DNA of 6,456 nt from an uncultured Clostridia bacterium (GTDB lineage: Bacteria > Bacillota > Clostridia > Lachnospirales > Lachnospiraceae), in contig CAMUFS010000179.1 in the NCBI GenBank assembly GCA_947088195.1, positions 1-6,456 of the forward strand, given 5' to 3'. The position numbers and the translations under genes are program-made. A model generated the notes under the pieces. That model saw only the letters and a list, made by a program, of their open reading frames with translations. It was not told the DNA's origin and ran no database searches. Below are positions 6,351 to 6,456 of the stretch, piece by piece (the first letter of the stretch is position 1; each line of letters opens with the position of its first letter).

Positions 6351-6456
6351 TTCTATGCGGGTTTGCGGGATTATTTGATGGAAATGTAGTTGTGTTTTTA
6401 CGAAAATTAAAATGGATAAGTTACCGTGGAAGTGGGGATGGGGTAACGCCGTGTGA
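6351..6456. other. Downstream spacer without a supported gene
   Basis: 106 bases after the rlmD stop. It contains a 6-bp inverted repeat, GTTACC (6420-6425) and GGTAAC (6442-6447), with a 16-base loop and no T-tract within the window, so a terminator cannot be confirmed. GCGGG occurs twice, about eight bases apart (from about 6357). The only open frame is a 14-codon one ending at the last base, with no ribosome binding site. Confidence 0.4.

Noticed and set aside
6412..6456. 14-codon open frame with Trp-rich product (MDKLPWKWGWGNAV) ending at the last base
   Set aside because: There is no ribosome binding site, the frame is very short and no family is recognised. Its stop coincides with the window edge, so nothing supports it as a gene.

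Overview
The window looks like a chromosomal core-genome segment from a low-to-moderate GC member of the Firmicutes (Bacillota). It is most likely a clostridial, Lachnospiraceae-type organism. This is an inference from strong AGGAGG-type ribosome binding sites, TATAAT-rich spacers, codon use, and the presence of mutS2, a YhaM-type nuclease and a RlmD/RlmCD-type rRNA methylase. No mobile element, CRISPR array, rRNA or tRNA gene was seen.

Layout. Positions 1-2022 (minus strand) hold most of mutS2. It is open to the left edge, so the last part of the protein, where the Smr nuclease domain normally sits, lies outside the window. A 210-base divergent intergenic region (2023-2232) separates it from three plus-strand genes. 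These are: (i) a membrane-anchored HtrA/DegP-like protein with one PDZ domain, in which all three catalytic triad positions appear to be substituted (2233-3573); (ii) a YhaM-family 3'-5' exoribonuclease with an OB fold and an HD domain (3796-4752); (iii) a TRAM-domain, iron-sulfur 23S rRNA (uracil-5-)-methyltransferase of the RlmD/RlmCD family (4974-6350). A good intrinsic terminator candidate lies between (ii) and (iii). No terminator is visible between (i) and (ii), so read-through is possible, although yhaM has its own 222-base leader. The last 106 bases hold no supportable gene.

How the genes relate. Three of the four act on RNA or the ribosome: MutS2 (ribosome collision rescue and/or recombination control), YhaM (RNA 3'-end trimming) and RlmD (rRNA modification). 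The odd one out is the HtrA-like surface protein. It has kept the HtrA architecture and a good PDZ domain, but aligned by eye it reads E, G and G where active HtrA proteases have H, D and S. It is the most interesting gene in the window, a probable pseudoprotease. The second point of interest is the yhaM leader, which carries three back-to-back dyad symmetries and an orphan Shine-Dalgarno sequence just before the real ribosome binding site.
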